A stretch of DNA of 64,000 nucleotides from Flaccisagitta enflata (Eukaryota; Chaetognatha; Sagittoidea; Aphragmophora), in the NCBI GenBank assembly GCA_965153355.1, contig OZ231128.1:7254001-7318000 (forward strand), read 5' to 3'. Of the stretch, positions 23,578 to 34,633 are shown one piece after another (the first letter of the stretch is position 1; each line of letters starts with the position of its first letter). The position numbers and the translations under genes are program-made. A model generated the notes under the pieces. The model was given only the letters and a program-made list of their open reading frames with translations. It made no database searches and was not told the origin of the DNA.

Positions 23578-24102
23578 TTAACCAGGCTAGAGAAAACGAC
23601 CCAAATCCCGATTTCCCTCATATCCTGATTACCCCTCAAATCATTACAAACGCACACATTTTATAGACCCTCCGGGACAAATTCGAGTTGTATCTTGTGA
23701 AATAATTTTGATATTAATTAAGATTAATCACTTTTATAACCTTTTAAATTTGAGTGACTTTTAATCGTTTCCAGTTCATGGTCGTGTCTTCCTTTTCTCA
23801 ATGATATCACGAGAAGCCGGTATTTGAATACATGAATATATATCAAGAACTAGATCTTGGCGCATTATCATCAACTCTCTCTGTCAATATGTAGGTCCGA
23901 ATGTTGAATGATTGAGGCCTGCGACCTTCATCGATATTTTCAAGTGAAAATGATCTAGATCATGATTTGGGATCATGCGCAAGATGACGAGATCTAACCA
24001 GATATATTTATATGCTGGAAAGAAAGGATTTTTTACTGCACAGGGCTGGAAGAAAATTTTTATAACACAGACAGAAGTTGAAAAATAGACCAGTATTAAG
24101 AT

Positions 24103-24105
<3 letters not shown>

Positions 24106-24163
<58 letters not shown>

Positions 24164-24530
24164 AGTTTGAAGAAGGTATAAGAGGGTAGGAAACGCAGCT
24201 CAGACAGACAAACGTACAGAAAGATAGAGGCTAGGCAGATACAAACGCAAATGAAAATACTAACAAGGCCGGATACACTGATACCCCAGTCGCGTGTGGG
24301 TGGGCTGGAGCAGTGATAGGGTTCACTTGGACATTTGGGCAGGAGCAGTGAGCTCAAAAAGCTCAAAAACGCCGAAAAAGTAAAAGGGGAAATACGGAGA
24401 CATAGACACATAATGACAGACTTTAAAACCTAAATATATTAAGAATATGAACGATAAAAGCTGACATCTCAAACTTAAGTCGGATAATCGAGCAAGGAGT
24501 AATTGCTGTGCACTAAGGCGGACAAACAAC

Positions 24531-24562
<32 letters not shown>

Positions 24563-24600
24563 CAGACAGACATCCAAGTTGATCCCCAGCCCAAAGAAAG
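24106..24600 (+). mobile_element. (GA)n and R1 element
   Basis: GA run 24106-24160. An R1 start (AACAAGGCCGGATACACTGA) is at 24262, with AGTCGCGTGTGGGTGGGC and CATTTGGGCAGGAGCAGTG. It ends in a GACA run near 24575 without the hairpin. Confidence 0.6.
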
Positions 24601-24819
24601 GAAAAGTAAGGAAGGAGGGTGTTACGGGATGTACAAAGGAACGTAACTTAGACCCAGATATTTCGAATTTTAGCCTATTTTTTTCATGATCATCATCTCG
24701 GGAACTATTAACCCAAATGATCTGTTATAACAATGACCCAGATGCTTTAATAAAAGAGGTTAAAGAATCGTATTGGGAGATCCAATCTCTCCTCTGGTCA
24801 GTTTTGATGGTTTTTACTT

Positions 24820-25199
24820 AACAAGGCCAACACCTATAAGTCGCGTGCGAGATTTACAGGGTAAGAAGGACTTAGAATGACTTAAAATGACTTAGAATGA
24901 CTTAGAACGACTTAGAATGACTTAAAATGTCCAAAAAGGACTTAAAATGTCTAAAAAACCTAACAACCAAAAATGACTTAAAATAACTTAAAATGACTTT
25001 CAATAACTTAAAATGACTTAGAATGACTCAAAATGACTTAGAATAACTATTAATGACTAAAAAAGACTTAAAATGACCTAAGAGTTGACGCTTTATTACA
25101 AAAAAAGTAAAGTGTGACGGACGGACGGACGGATGGACGGACGGACGGACCGTAGACGGTCGCGTGCGGGGTGTAGAGTCGCGTGCACGCGACTAAAAA
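24820..25199 (+). mobile_element. R3 element (R1 relative) with a 10-bp AAAATGACTT core
   Basis: Starts AACAAGGCCAACACCTATAA then GTCGCGTGCG, continues as tandem GACTTAGAATGACTTAAAAT, then AAAGTGTGACGGACGGACGG, and ends AGAGTCGCGTGCACGCGACT then AAAA. The start and the end share inverted AGTCGCGTGC. The ends match the R3 element at 29401 while the core differs. Confidence 0.75.
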
Positions 25200-25384
25200 C
25201 TGTGCTTTTAATCCAACATGACGCAACAGAGCTTTATGTAACAATGTCCTCTGTATCCCTCAGGCCTCATCTGTTTGTTTCCTTCAAAGGCCAAATTTTG
25301 TGCCGCGAACACTCCTCGACTAGACACTGCGTACGAAATTCTCAACGATAACGACACCTGCAACCGCAACAACAGCAACGAAGA

Positions 25385-25386
25385 CG

Positions 25387-25474
<88 letters not shown>

Positions 25475-25590
25475 CGACGACGACGATAGCGATAACGACG
25501 ACGACGATGACGACGACGACGACGATGACAACGACAACAACAACAACAGCTTTAACAACAACAACCACAACAACAACAGTGAAGTTAAGA
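25385..25590. repeat. (AAC)n and (GAC)n microsatellite
   Basis: AAC run 25388-25475, then GACGAC and AAC mixture. Frames code Asn/Asp or Val/Leu homopolymers only. Confidence 0.95.
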
Positions 25591-25710
25591 TGAATTACAA
25601 ATTAATAAATAAAATCAATTGATAAATTAATAAATTAATAAATTACCGCGGACAAGGGAGCATTATACAGGAAACTTTTATATGTTGTTGTTATGTTGGT
25701 GTTACGAGGA

Positions 25711-25908
25711 AACAAGGCCGGATACACAACTACCGAAGTCGCGTGCGGTCGGGCAGGGGTCATATTTGAGGTCATTAGACCATTTGGGCAGGAGTAGTGA
25801 GGTCCAAAAATAAATATTATAAAAAAAGTAAAGTGTGACTGACCAACCGACCAACCGACTGACCGACGGACAAAGCGGGGTGTAGAGTCGCGTGCACGCG
25901 TCTAAAAA
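25711..25908 (+). mobile_element. R1 element, complete ends
   Basis: AACAAGGCCGGATACACAAC start, AAGTCGCGTGCGGTCGGGCA, CATTTGGGCAGGAGTAGTG, GACCAACCGACC run, and an end AGAGTCGCGTGCACGCGTCT then AAAAA. About 198 bp. Confidence 0.75.
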
Positions 25909-26014
25909 AGATGATAAAAGGTCCAAAGAGGGTTTAATCAAAAAGTCTTTTCGTATCTCGATACTGCACAGAGAACTAGTCTTAACCCTTCCTTGTCATA
26001 CTCTCCCTAATTCT

Positions 26015-26117
<103 letters not shown>

Positions 26118-26521
26118 AAAGCGCCATTCCCTTGTGCATATAAACAAAAGATAAAAAGTGGCCCCAAAATGCTCTACTTTTAGGCAGCTGCATTCTTGAA
26201 AATTAGAGTAAAATCGTAAACTGTTTTTGAGTAAGAAATTCAGTTCTAAGAGGCGACCTTATCCAGTGACAACAAGATAAGAAAGTTTTACACTGCGATG
26301 AGATTAGCTTTGTTTTTACTACTTTTTTATTTGTTATCCTTTTTTTGTTTTGTTTCTATTGCATTTTGTTTTTAATCTTTGATTTCATGTTTGTTTTTTG
26401 TGTTTTTGTAGGTTTTATGTTCAAATGATATCTGTCCTTGTAGCTGACATGACCCATAAATCTATCTACCTGTCTGTCTATTGGTCTTTGACGTCAAGTC
26501 GTCTGCCTTTCTCTGTCTCTC

Positions 26522-26596
<75 letters not shown>

Positions 26597-26784
26597 TTTG
26601 ACCCCCTTCCGCTAAAATGGCGGGTTCATTTGAATCTGGGTGAAAATGAAAATATTTTCATTTCTAAATTCAAGGTCTCTAAGCATTTAAATCTTGTTAC
26701 AGCTCCAGTAATCGTTATTCAGTTTCAAGGATGAAATAAACATCTTCACTAGATGTACGCCATAGCAACTGTTTTTGAGTTTGT

Positions 26785-26965
26785 TTTTTTTAGTTGCGGA
26801 CACGCAACTTTATAAGAGGCTTTGCCCATCCGTCCATCTGTCCGGGGTCATTGAGTCGAAAAGTGGGAAAACGAGCTTTTTATGTAATTTTTGTATATGT
26901 TTGTGTGTGGTTTGGGGGTAGGGCTAGGGATGGGAGTTGTGACCCCGCATCGCTTGTTTGCAATT
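26785..26965 (-). mobile_element. R1-related element, reverse orientation
   Basis: TTTTTAGTTGCGGACACGCA, GTCCATCTGTCCGG and ATTGAGTCGAAAAGTGGG; the same body is found at about 61890-62010. Confidence 0.6.
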
Positions 26966-26995
26966 TTTTTTTGTTCTGCCATTGTTCTTGGACTG

Positions 26996-27132
26996 GTAAT
27001 GACGCCGAGGTTGACATTTTTTTTCACAATTACTTTCCTTACAGCTATTTACAGGCGTGTCCGATGTACCCGGGAAATGATGCCGATGTTCACATTCACA
27101 AGTGCACTAATTTTGAAATGATTCCATTACAG
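26996..27132 (+). repeat. Tandem copies of the next E75 exon's 5' end
   Basis: A 78-bp segment 27055-27132 begins with the same TTACAG/TTTACAG acceptor and GCGTGTCCGATGTACCC as the exon at 27133. It has no stop in the E75 frame, so use of the upstream acceptor (27054) would add 26 codons in frame. A more decayed copy (AATGACGCCGAGGTTGACA) lies at about 26997. Confidence 0.8.
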
Positions 27133-27270
27133 GCGTGTCCGATGTACCCGGCTGAAGATGCCGATGTTGACAAACACACCAATTCTGCGGTTGATTCTGT
27201 TGCAAGATTCTCAAAAAGAATTCCGGGATTCGGTCTGCTCGACCCACACGACCAAAGGACGCTTGTCCGG
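27133..27270 (+). CDS. E75: E75 exon: ligand-binding domain, signature region
   Basis: A 46-codon, phase 0/0 exon. ACPMYP at the start corresponds to ACPLNPAP of E75, and FSKRIPGFGLLDPHDQRTLV corresponds to the helix 3-4 signature IPGFQLLTQDDKFTLLK of the family. Acceptor ATTACAG, donor GTATGA. Tandem decayed copies lie on both sides. An acceptor 78 bp upstream gives an alternative longer exon. Confidence 0.9.
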
Positions 27271-27500
27271 GTATGAACAAATGAACAATCACAGATGAAC
27301 ATCCAACAATGAACAAACGAACTATGACATGTTTTGCTCGAACCACACGACCAAAGAACGCTCGTCCGGGTATGAACAAATGAACAATAACAGATGAACA
27401 TCCAACAATTAACAAATGGACAATGACATCATTTAAAAGTGTAGAGTCGACCCAAATTGGACATGACCAAAGAACGCTCTCGTCCGGACAAACACACAAA
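27271..27500 (+). repeat. Copies of the exon 3' end and donor
   Basis: GCTCGACCCACACGACCAAAGGACGC and its donor recur as GCTCGAACCACACGACCAAA at about 27338 with an intact CGGGTATGAACAAATG, and as GACATGACCAAAGAACGC at about 27461. The intron between copies (ATGAACAAATGAACAATNACAGATG) is duplicated too; period about 100 bp. Confidence 0.8.
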
Positions 27501-29169
27501 CAATAACAACAACATTTATCTCCGGCACACCGATATCCTGCCGATCGTTTATGAATGCATTCTTTCATATCCTCGTCCGTTCGTTCTTCATCAAATCATT
27601 GATTCATTCATCCATTCTTTTTGTTGTTAATTTCTCCAAGGCGGCGTGTGTATTTCCCTAGACTTATTGCAAATATTTCAGGATGTAGGAACGTTTGCTC
27701 AGCTGTTTCAGGGATGAAGCATCATGGAAAAAAGTTGACTGAAATTTTCAATGTGCTTATATTTCTGAATTTTATTGTTATAAATGCTTGAATAGTGATT
27801 ATACTAAATTGGTTCAGCATCATAAGACCCAAGATAACAAGATTGACCTTTTTTTGTCGCATTAAAAATCTTCATTAATTTAGGATTAAGAATACAATGA
27901 TAGAAACTTTGATTACACAAACAAAAGAGCCTGTACTCGGCTGTACTCTTGGGGATTGAGCAATATAACAATGCTGATTGCAAATCTATCTACAGAAAAA
28001 TTTTCAATTAATCCTGAATAACGCTGTAGTTCCATAAAGTTGGCCCATTCAGATGATAAATTTGTATTTTGATGTCCAAGAACTGTTATAGATTTGTATA
28101 GATTTGTATCACAGTTGTGTGCAGGTTGTCCCATACCTGTCACACTGAAATCTTAATCTTAACCTAAAATCTCCTAGGGTTGACCTGTAGTTGTCCTATA
28201 CTTGTCCTAGTGTTGTCCAAGGGTTATTTAAGGAATCCTTAACTTTGTCTCCGACGTTCAAGGTGCACATGCAAAGAGTACACATATATGATGAGAGGCG
28301 TGGAGGGCCCAAAAGCTATAGCAGCCTCTTGATAGAGCGACCAACTTACTAACAAACTAACCAACCAACAAACAAATCAATTAACCTCACATTGCATAGC
28401 AACTGACAAAAAGATATTCCTTCAAATCAAATCAAATGCCACCAGGACAACTAACAGTCATTTATACTACACACCTGCATAAGATAGAAGGTAGGGAGGT
28501 GCCAAAAGTATAGGCAGTTTAAGCATCCCCAAGCCCCCTCTAAAGCTAAATTTCATCCTTTGTTTAAAATGGATAGAGGGATTATGATGACTAAATTTAT
28601 TATTTACACTCCACCAGGCCAAACAACAAGCAAATGCCAACTTATGATCACATGTTCAAAACAAAACACTGAATAATGTCAAGATACCTAGCTTAAGAGC
28701 AATGACACTCACTACACCCCCTTTGCTTAACACTGTGTCAGTCATGTTTACATTTCATTACATATTTATCCTTTCCTATAAATCTGCCTCATTGCAAAAA
28801 CAATTAAATTCTATTATGCAAATACCTAAAAGTCATTGCTATTTGGCATGCATCATTTCCATTGCCCTGTGGTTGATTTTAGAATGAAATAACAAAATAC
28901 AGCCTTTGTGAGTGTAAAAATGATTCTTCTCATAGTTTAAGACAAATAAGACCCTTTTCTACACAAATAACATGAATAACATTGAGGACAGAGCAAGTGA
29001 CAGATTCATCTAAACTATGGCTATAACTCTTTGATGTGATATACCATGCGAAATGAAATATAACAGGTGTTATGGGGTACCAAATGAAAGCCCTTACAAT
29101 TCTGCATCAATTGATACCCATAATTGGGAGTTTGATGAGAAAAAAAATTTTCGTCATACTTCCCTACAG
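27501..29169. other. Intron without recognised gene or repeat
   Basis: AT-rich intronic sequence. No ORF with family motifs, RNA gene or clear repeat is seen. Confidence 0.5.
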
Positions 29170-29265
29170 GATGGTTGGATGGATGTGCTTTTGCTTCAAT
29201 CAATGTCGCTGTTTAATCCTCAAAGTGGTACCATGATGTATGCTAACGGAGATCTTCTGAAGAAG
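29170..29265 (+). CDS. E75: E75 exon: ligand-binding domain, helices 5-6 region
   Basis: A 32-codon phase 0/0 exon, DGWMDVLLLQSMSLFNPQSG then TMMYANGDLLKK. It follows the family pattern AGLFDALFVRLICMFD...LNGQVMRR in length and in the placement of hydrophobic residues. Acceptor CTACAG, donor GTAATC. Identity to the family is modest; the position between two well-matched exons and the phase give the support. Confidence 0.85.
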
Positions 29266-29400
29266 GTAATCCTTTGTATATATTGTACTTGAATTGTTTT
29301 GAGCCAGATACTTAAGTCGAGGTGCAAACGAAGACCAAATTAGAAGAGTCAAAGCCATTTTTTCAATATTTTAAATTTTACTGATTTAAATTTATCTTAT

Positions 29401-30850
29401 AACAAGGCCAACACCTATAAGTCGCGTGCAGGACAAAAATGACTGAACTGACCTGACTCCTTATTTTATCTATTTATCGAAAATCAGACATAAACCAGAC
29501 CCAAACCAGAACCAAACCAGACTCAAACCAGACTCAAACCAGACTTAAACCAGACCTAAACCAGACCAAAACCAGACCTAAACCAGACCTAAACCAGACC
29601 TAAACCGGACATAAATCAGACATGAACCAGACTTAAACGCGACTTTAACCAGACTTTAACCAGACTTAAACCAGACTTTAACCAGACTTAAACCAGACTC
29701 AAGCTAGACTCAAACCAGACTTAAACCTGACTCAAACCTGACTCAAACCAGACTCAAACCAGACTCAAACCAGACTCAAACCGGACTTAAACCAGACTTA
29801 AACCAGACTTAAACCAGACTTAAACCAGACTTAAACCAGACTTAAACCAGACTTAAACCAGACTTAAACCAGACTTAAACCAGACTTAAACCAGACCTGA
29901 ACCAGACTTAAACCAGACTTAAACCAGACTTAAACCAGACTTAAACCAGACTTAAACCAGACTTAAACCAGACTTAAACCAGACTTAAATCAGACCCAAA
30001 CCAGCAGACTTAAACCAGCAGACTTAAACCAGCAGACTTAAACCAGCAGACTTGAAATGACATATATGACAAAAACATACCAAAAACCATGAATGACCAT
30101 AACATACCAAAAAACCTAAATGACTAAAAGAAAAGAAAAAAAAAAAAACAAAAACCCAAAACCAAAAAAAAAACAAACCAAAAACCAAAAAAAAAAAAAC
30201 AAAAACCAAAAAACTATGTTAAATGACCAAAAATGACCTGAAATGTTCCAAAATGACTTAAAAAGACTTAAAACTATTTGAAATGCCCATAAATGACACA
30301 AATGACTTAAATGAACAAAGTGACATAAATGATCAAAAATGACCAAGAATGACTAAAAGCAACCAAAAATGACCAAAAGCAACCGAAAATGACCAAAAAC
30401 AACAAAAAAAAGACTCAAAATAACTCCAGACAACCCAAATTGACCAAAAACGACGCAAAAAAACAAAGTGTTACCAAAAACTTCAAAAGCCAAAAAATAA
30501 CTTAGTGACTTAGAATGACTTAGAATAACTTAGAATGACTTGTAATGACTTGTAATGACTTAAAATAACTTAGAATGACTAAGAATGACTTAAAATGACT
30601 TATAATAACATAAAATGACAAAAATGACAAAAAATGACAAAATGACTTAAGTGACTAAAATTAACTGAAAATGACTGGAAATGACTTAAAATGACTTAAA
30701 ATGACTTAAAATGACATAAAATACCCTAAAAAGACGTAAAACGACGAAAAAAAGCAAAGTGTTACGGACGGACCGACGGACGGACCGACGGACCGACGGA
30801 CCGACGGACCGACAGAGCGGGTTATAGAGTCGCGTGCACGCGACTAAAAA
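29401..30850 (+). mobile_element. Long R3 element with two tandem cores (ACCAGACTTAA and AAAATGACTT)
   Basis: Same start as the 24.8 kb copy (AACAAGGCCAACACCTATAA then GTCGCGTGC) and the same end (AAAGTGTTACGGACGGACCG, then AGAGTCGCGTGCACGCGACT and AAAA). Inside, an 11-bp ACCAGACTTAA array runs at about 29480-30050 and a 10-bp GACTTAAAAT-type array at about 30220-30740. A/C-rich low-complexity sequence lies between. About 1.45 kb, against 0.38 kb for the other copy. Confidence 0.75.
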
Positions 30851-31019
30851 AATATAAAGATACGATTATATTGCTTATAATTTTGCATAGAAAATCATTT
30901 ATAGCTAAAAAAAGAGGGTGCTGAGCATGTAAAAGGGGGTGAAAAAATAAGGAATTCAAAAGAAAATTTCATTTTGCAACTTAACTTGTCCTGGGGAAAA
31001 TTCTAAGACTCTCTAAATA

Positions 31020-31140
31020 CAAAATTTTGCATTTTTAAAAACAAGGCCTCATTCTAAGAACATATAAGATGAGGGCCATATTCTTAAAAATACAAAATTG
31101 TTCAGTTTGTTCAAGTCTTAGAATTTTCCCTTCACAAGTT
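31020..31140. repeat. Short inverted repeat
   Basis: AATTCTAAGACTCTCTAAATAC at about 30998 and AAGTCTTAGAATTTTCCC at about 31114 are inverted around AAGAACATATAAGATGAG; likely a hairpin or small MITE. Confidence 0.4.
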
Positions 31141-31404
31141 TTGAATTTTTGCTCCAGTATTTTAAAGGAATCTGTTACTTTCAGTGATTCTTACTTGTCT
31201 TCATCGATAAAACACAGCGATGCCTTTATCATGCTACTATTTCTTTTACTAATAAGATAATATTTAATTACAAGATTATAATTTCATTAAAAAGATCACA
31301 ATATAATCATGAATATACTTTTGAAAAGAGACTGAAACCGAAACTTTGCCTTTATTTGCACCCCGACTTAACAGTTTTTAGAATCGAATCATCACAGTTT
31401 TAAA

Positions 31405-31745
31405 CATTACTGCCCCCGCCCAATGACTGAGATAGGGCGTGTTTCTAGTGAAGATGAAAAACGCGTTTGTTCCCGCGATAACAGCTTGAACACATATTCA
31501 AGAATTATAACTGTCCCATGAGGGAGTGAGCGAAGTGAGTGAGCGAGCCCGGGAACGGACCAAGCGTAGCGAAGCGAGCATAGCGAAGCGGACTGCTGCG
31601 GAGCGAGTGAGTGGAGTAAGCGGTGCGAGCGAACGAACGTAGCGAGCAACCGAGTGGTAGGTTCAAACCCGGATTGTCTGTGACTAGAAACGCCCCCATA
31701 GTTTCTGGGAAACGGCGCCTTGCCCTCCCACTCGCCATCATAGTT
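31405..31745. repeat. Possible SINE-like repeat with a B-box-like motif
   Basis: A GAGCGA/GCGAGC-rich segment followed by GGTAGGTTCAAACCCGG, which resembles a Pol III B box (GGTTCRANNCC), and GTTTCTAGTGAAGATG near the left with GACTAGAAACGCCCCC near the right as inverted ends. No A box is evident, so the assignment is weak. Confidence 0.3.
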
Positions 31746-31791
31746 TTGGATCTGTAATTGTCTGTATTTTTTTCCTTATCTTTTGAAACAG

Positions 31792-31850
31792 TCTTTTTAT
31801 TTCTGACCCGTTAATTGGTCGACTGTTTGACGTGGCCGACACTGCCCCTG
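31792..31850 (+). repeat. Decayed copy of the next E75 exon's 5' end
   Basis: AAACAGTCTTTTTATTTCTGACCCGTTAATTGG, then TCGACTGTTTGACGTGGCCGA, parallels the true exon start CAGTCTTCGACGTCTGATCC and TTTTTGACGTCGCCGAAG 104 bp downstream. Frame is disrupted. Confidence 0.75.
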
Positions 31851-31895
31851 CCCATCTGCCCGATTTGACCATTGGAGTTTTTTCATATTTAACAG

Positions 31896-32013
31896 TCTTC
31901 GACGTCTGATCCGTTGGTCGAGCGGCTTTTTGACGTCGCCGAAGATTTCAATCAATTTCGACTCACCGACGCCGAACTCGGAGTTTTTTGCGCCGTCGCT
32001 CTTGTCAGCCCAG
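31896..32013 (+). CDS. E75: E75 exon: ligand-binding domain, helices 7-8
   Basis: SSTSDPLVERLFDVAEDFNQ then FRLTDAELGVFCAVALVSP and one base (phase 0 in, 1 out). The family has FNFAERMNSMNLTDAEIGLF then CAIVLITPD, a strong match. The GTAATG donor opens directly into a GAAT repeat. Confidence 0.95.
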
Positions 32014-32688
32014 GTAATGAATGAATAAATGAATGAATGAATAAGTGACTGAATGAAAAAAAAAATAGATGAGTGAATGAATGAATGAATGAATGAATAA
32101 GGGATTTAATGAAAAATTAGATGAATGAATGAATGAATGAATGAATGAATAAGGGACTGAATGAAAAAATAGATGAATGAATGAATGAATGAGTGAATGA
32201 ATGAATGAAGGAATGAATGAATGAATGAATGAATGAATGAATAAGTGACTGAATGAAAAAACAGATGAATGAATGAATGAATGAGTGGATAAATGAAAAA
32301 GTGATTGAATGAATGAACGAATGAATGAATACGTGATTGAACAGATGGATGACTGAATGAATGAATGAAGGAATGAATGAATGAATGAATAAGTGACTGA
32401 ATGAAAAAATAGATGAATGAATGAATGAATGAATGAATGAATGAATGAATAAGTGACTGAATGAAAAATTAGATGAATGAATGGCTAAATGAATGAATAA
32501 GTGATTGAATGAAAAAACAGATGAATGAATGAATGAATGAATGAATGAGTGGATAAAAGAAAAAGTGATTGAATGAATGAATGAATGAATGTATACCTGA
32601 TTGAACAGATGGATGAATGAATGAATGAATGAATGAATAAATAAATGAATGAATGAATGAATGAATGAATGATTGAAAAAACATTTGT
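32014..32688 (+). repeat. (GAAT)n starting at an E75 donor
   Basis: GTAATGAATGAATAAATGAATG begins at the donor, and the tetranucleotide continues for about 670 bp with longer repeats of AAGTGACTGAATGAAAAA and TAGATGAATG inside. The donor itself is the first unit of the array. Confidence 0.9.
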
Positions 32689-32756
32689 TAATGGAAGTTT
32701 CTAAAGAATGAGTTCAAAACCATTGACAAACCATTACATGTCATGAGCCAGTCTCT

Positions 32757-32795
32757 TTAGAGACGTTAGAGACGTTAGAGACGTTAGAGACGGAA
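32757..32795. repeat. 9-bp repeat GAGACGTTA
   Basis: Four to five tandem copies. Short and of no evident function. Confidence 0.8.
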
Positions 32796-32923
32796 TTTGA
32801 GTACATCCTTATAAATTGGTTTTCTTACTCGGCAGGGCCTTCAACTCCTGTTAAAACTGAAGCATGGCCATGAGCAGTGAATTGCCATTAAAATCCATTC
32901 TTATGAGTCATTTTGTTCTTCAG

Positions 32924-33058
32924 TGAAGTCGCGGATTCGTAACCAGAAGTTGGTCGACGACCTTCAACGGAAGTTGGCGGGCTGCTTCGAGTTGATGATG
33001 CTGCGGAGTCGACCCGGAGAAACGTCTCTTGTCGGAAGCATTTTTCTCAAATTAAGCG
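32924..33058 (+). CDS. E75: E75 exon: ligand-binding domain, helix 9 region
   Basis: A phase 1/1 exon; the split Val codon joins SP to VKSRIRNQKLVDDLQRKLAG then CFELMMLRSRPGETSLVGSI and FLKLS. The family pattern is DRPGLRNLELIEKMYSRLKG then CLQ...RPDQPEFLAKLLE, so the order and spacing fit. Acceptor TTCTTCAG, donor GTACGT. Confidence 0.87.
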
Positions 33059-33229
33059 GTACGTCTTAAAAAATGAATTGAAAACACGATGCTTACCAAT
33101 TGATTGTTATTAAAATCTACTAGGATGGTTACGGTCTTGGTTCATGATAAAATTTGACAATTATTTATTAAATACAGTTACCAACGCAAGATGTACATCA
33201 ACTCTAGTAAAGGCGGTTTTTTTTCACTT

Positions 33230-33357
33230 CTTCAACAACAACAACAATAACCACCACCACCACCACCACCACCACACCACACCACACCACACCACACCAC
33301 ACCACCACCACCACCACCACCACCATCACCACCACCACCACCACCACCACCACCACC

Positions 33358-33421
<64 letters not shown>

Positions 33422-33450
33422 AGACGACGACGACGACGACGACGACGGGA
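33230..33450. repeat. (CCA)n and (CGA)n microsatellite
   Basis: CAC/ACCACC run 33250-33358, then GAC/CGA run to 33446. Frames code His/Asp, Val or Arg/Gly homopolymers. Confidence 0.95.
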
Positions 33451-33491
33451 ATTGCAAACAACTTTTTTGTTTTTACTTCTAATAATTGCAG

Positions 33492-33560
33492 AATTACGCG
33501 AAGTTTCGATGATGCATGAACAAGCCTCAATGGCACTCAAAATTCAAAAGCGAGACTTGG
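33492..33560 (+). CDS. E75: E75 exon: ligand-binding domain, helices 10-11
   Basis: The split Glu codon (G|AA) joins KLS to ELREVSMMHEQASMALKIQK then RDL and one base (phase 1). The family reads DLRTLSTLHTEKLVVFR. The His of MMH aligns with the helix 11 His that coordinates heme in E75 and Rev-erb. Acceptor TTGCAG, donor GTAAGA. There is no AF-2 helix after it, as usual in Rev-erb. Confidence 0.9.
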
Positions 33561-33654
33561 GTAAGAATCTTGAATGATTAATGATTATCGATGAATGATT
33601 AATGACAATCGATGAATGATGAACGATAAGATGATGAACGATGAACGATAAGAT

Positions 33655-33700
33655 GATGAACGATGAATGAACAAACCTCCATGGCGCTCAATTTTCAAGG
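33655..33700 (+). repeat. Decayed copy of the helix 11 exon
   Basis: GATGAATGAACAAACCTCCA then TGGCGCTCAATTTTCAAG parallels GATGCATGAACAAGCCTCAA then TGGCACTCAAAATTCAAAAG of the exon at 33492. It has lost the acceptor and runs into the 42-bp minisatellite. Confidence 0.75.
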
Positions 33701-33771
33701 CCCTGAAAGTGAAAATGAGCGCCTGGGCCGATGCAACTGCGCAACCGCCACGCAGAGTCAAAGAGACAGAC

Positions 33772-34337
33772 CAAGCATGAATGCGACCGACACGCAGAGG
33801 CAAAGAGACAGACCAAGCATGAATGCGACCGACACACAGAGGCATAGAGACAAACCAAGCATGAACGCGACCAACACGCAAAGGCATAGAGACAGACCAA
33901 GCATGAATGCGACCGACACGCAGGGGCATAGAGACAGACCAAGATTGAACGCGACCGACACGCAGAGCCAGAGGCATAGAGACAGACCAAGATTGTACGC
34001 GACCGACACGCAGAGGCATAGAGACAGACCAAGCATGAATGTGACCGACACGCAGAGGCATAGAGACAGACCAAGCATGAATGCGACCAACACGCAGAGG
34101 CATAGAGACAAACCAAGTATAAATGCGACCAACACGCAGAGGCATAGAGACAGACCAGGCATGAACGCGACCAACACGCAGAGGCATAGAGACAGACCAA
34201 GCATGAATGCAACCGACATGCAGAGGCATAGAGACAGACCAAGCATGAATGCGACCGACATGCAGAGGCATAGTGACAGACCAAGCATGAACGCGACCGA
34301 CACGCAGAGGCATAGAGACAGACCAAGCATGAATGCG
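33772..34337 (+). repeat. 42-bp minisatellite, about 13 copies
   Basis: Unit roughly GCATGAATGCGACCGACACG then CAGAGGCATAGAGACAGACCAA. Since 42 is a multiple of three and the unit has few stops, it stays open in at least one plus frame and three minus frames. The long frames here are therefore repeat products; a repeat peptide of 14 residues would result if translated. Confidence 0.9.
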
Positions 34338-34407
34338 ACTAATTCAATAACAACGATTTGTGGAAACCGATTGTTTACGAGAATCCATCCTTTCTTGTAT
34401 CGTTCAG

Positions 34408-34633
34408 TGAGCGAATTTCGTCATTCACATCTCAACTCCGTTGGCCAAGTTGACGAGCTGTTGCGGTCTCCGACTGCCGCTTCCGGTGCCGATGCAGACA
34501 GAAGAACCCCCACCAACTGGTCGTCGATACAGGCTGCTGCTGCGGCTGCGGCGGCTGCAGCCACTTCCATCGACGGCGACAGATCTGCAGCAGTCAGCCG
34601 AATTCTTGGAGCATTTGCGCCTAAAAATCTCAG
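34408..34633 (+). CDS. E75: E75 tail exon (Ala-rich), tentative
   Basis: The acceptor TTGTATCGTTCAG gives the phase needed after the helix 11 exon (G|TG). The frame reads SEFRHSHLNSVGQVDELLRS, then Ser/Thr/Pro-rich sequence, a run of ten Ala and SRILGAFAPKNL, ending AG at a GTAAGG donor (phase 2). Low-complexity tails after the ligand-binding domain are usual in E75. Another frame is open here too (ending LEHLRLKIS), so the frame choice depends on phase. Confidence 0.6.

Noticed and set aside
19378-25622. ORFs at 19378-19943 and 25208-25622 coding poly-Gln/Asn/Thr/Val
   Set aside because: Products of GTT, GT and AAC microsatellites; no flanking gene-like sequence.
29401-30850. Telomere-like or centromeric array
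   Set aside because: The ACCAGACTTAA units lie within a bounded R3 element with the same ends as other copies, so it is an element core.
31640-31690. tRNA gene
   Set aside because: A B-box-like GGTTCAAACCC is present, but no A box or cloverleaf could be drawn; at most a SINE-like remnant.
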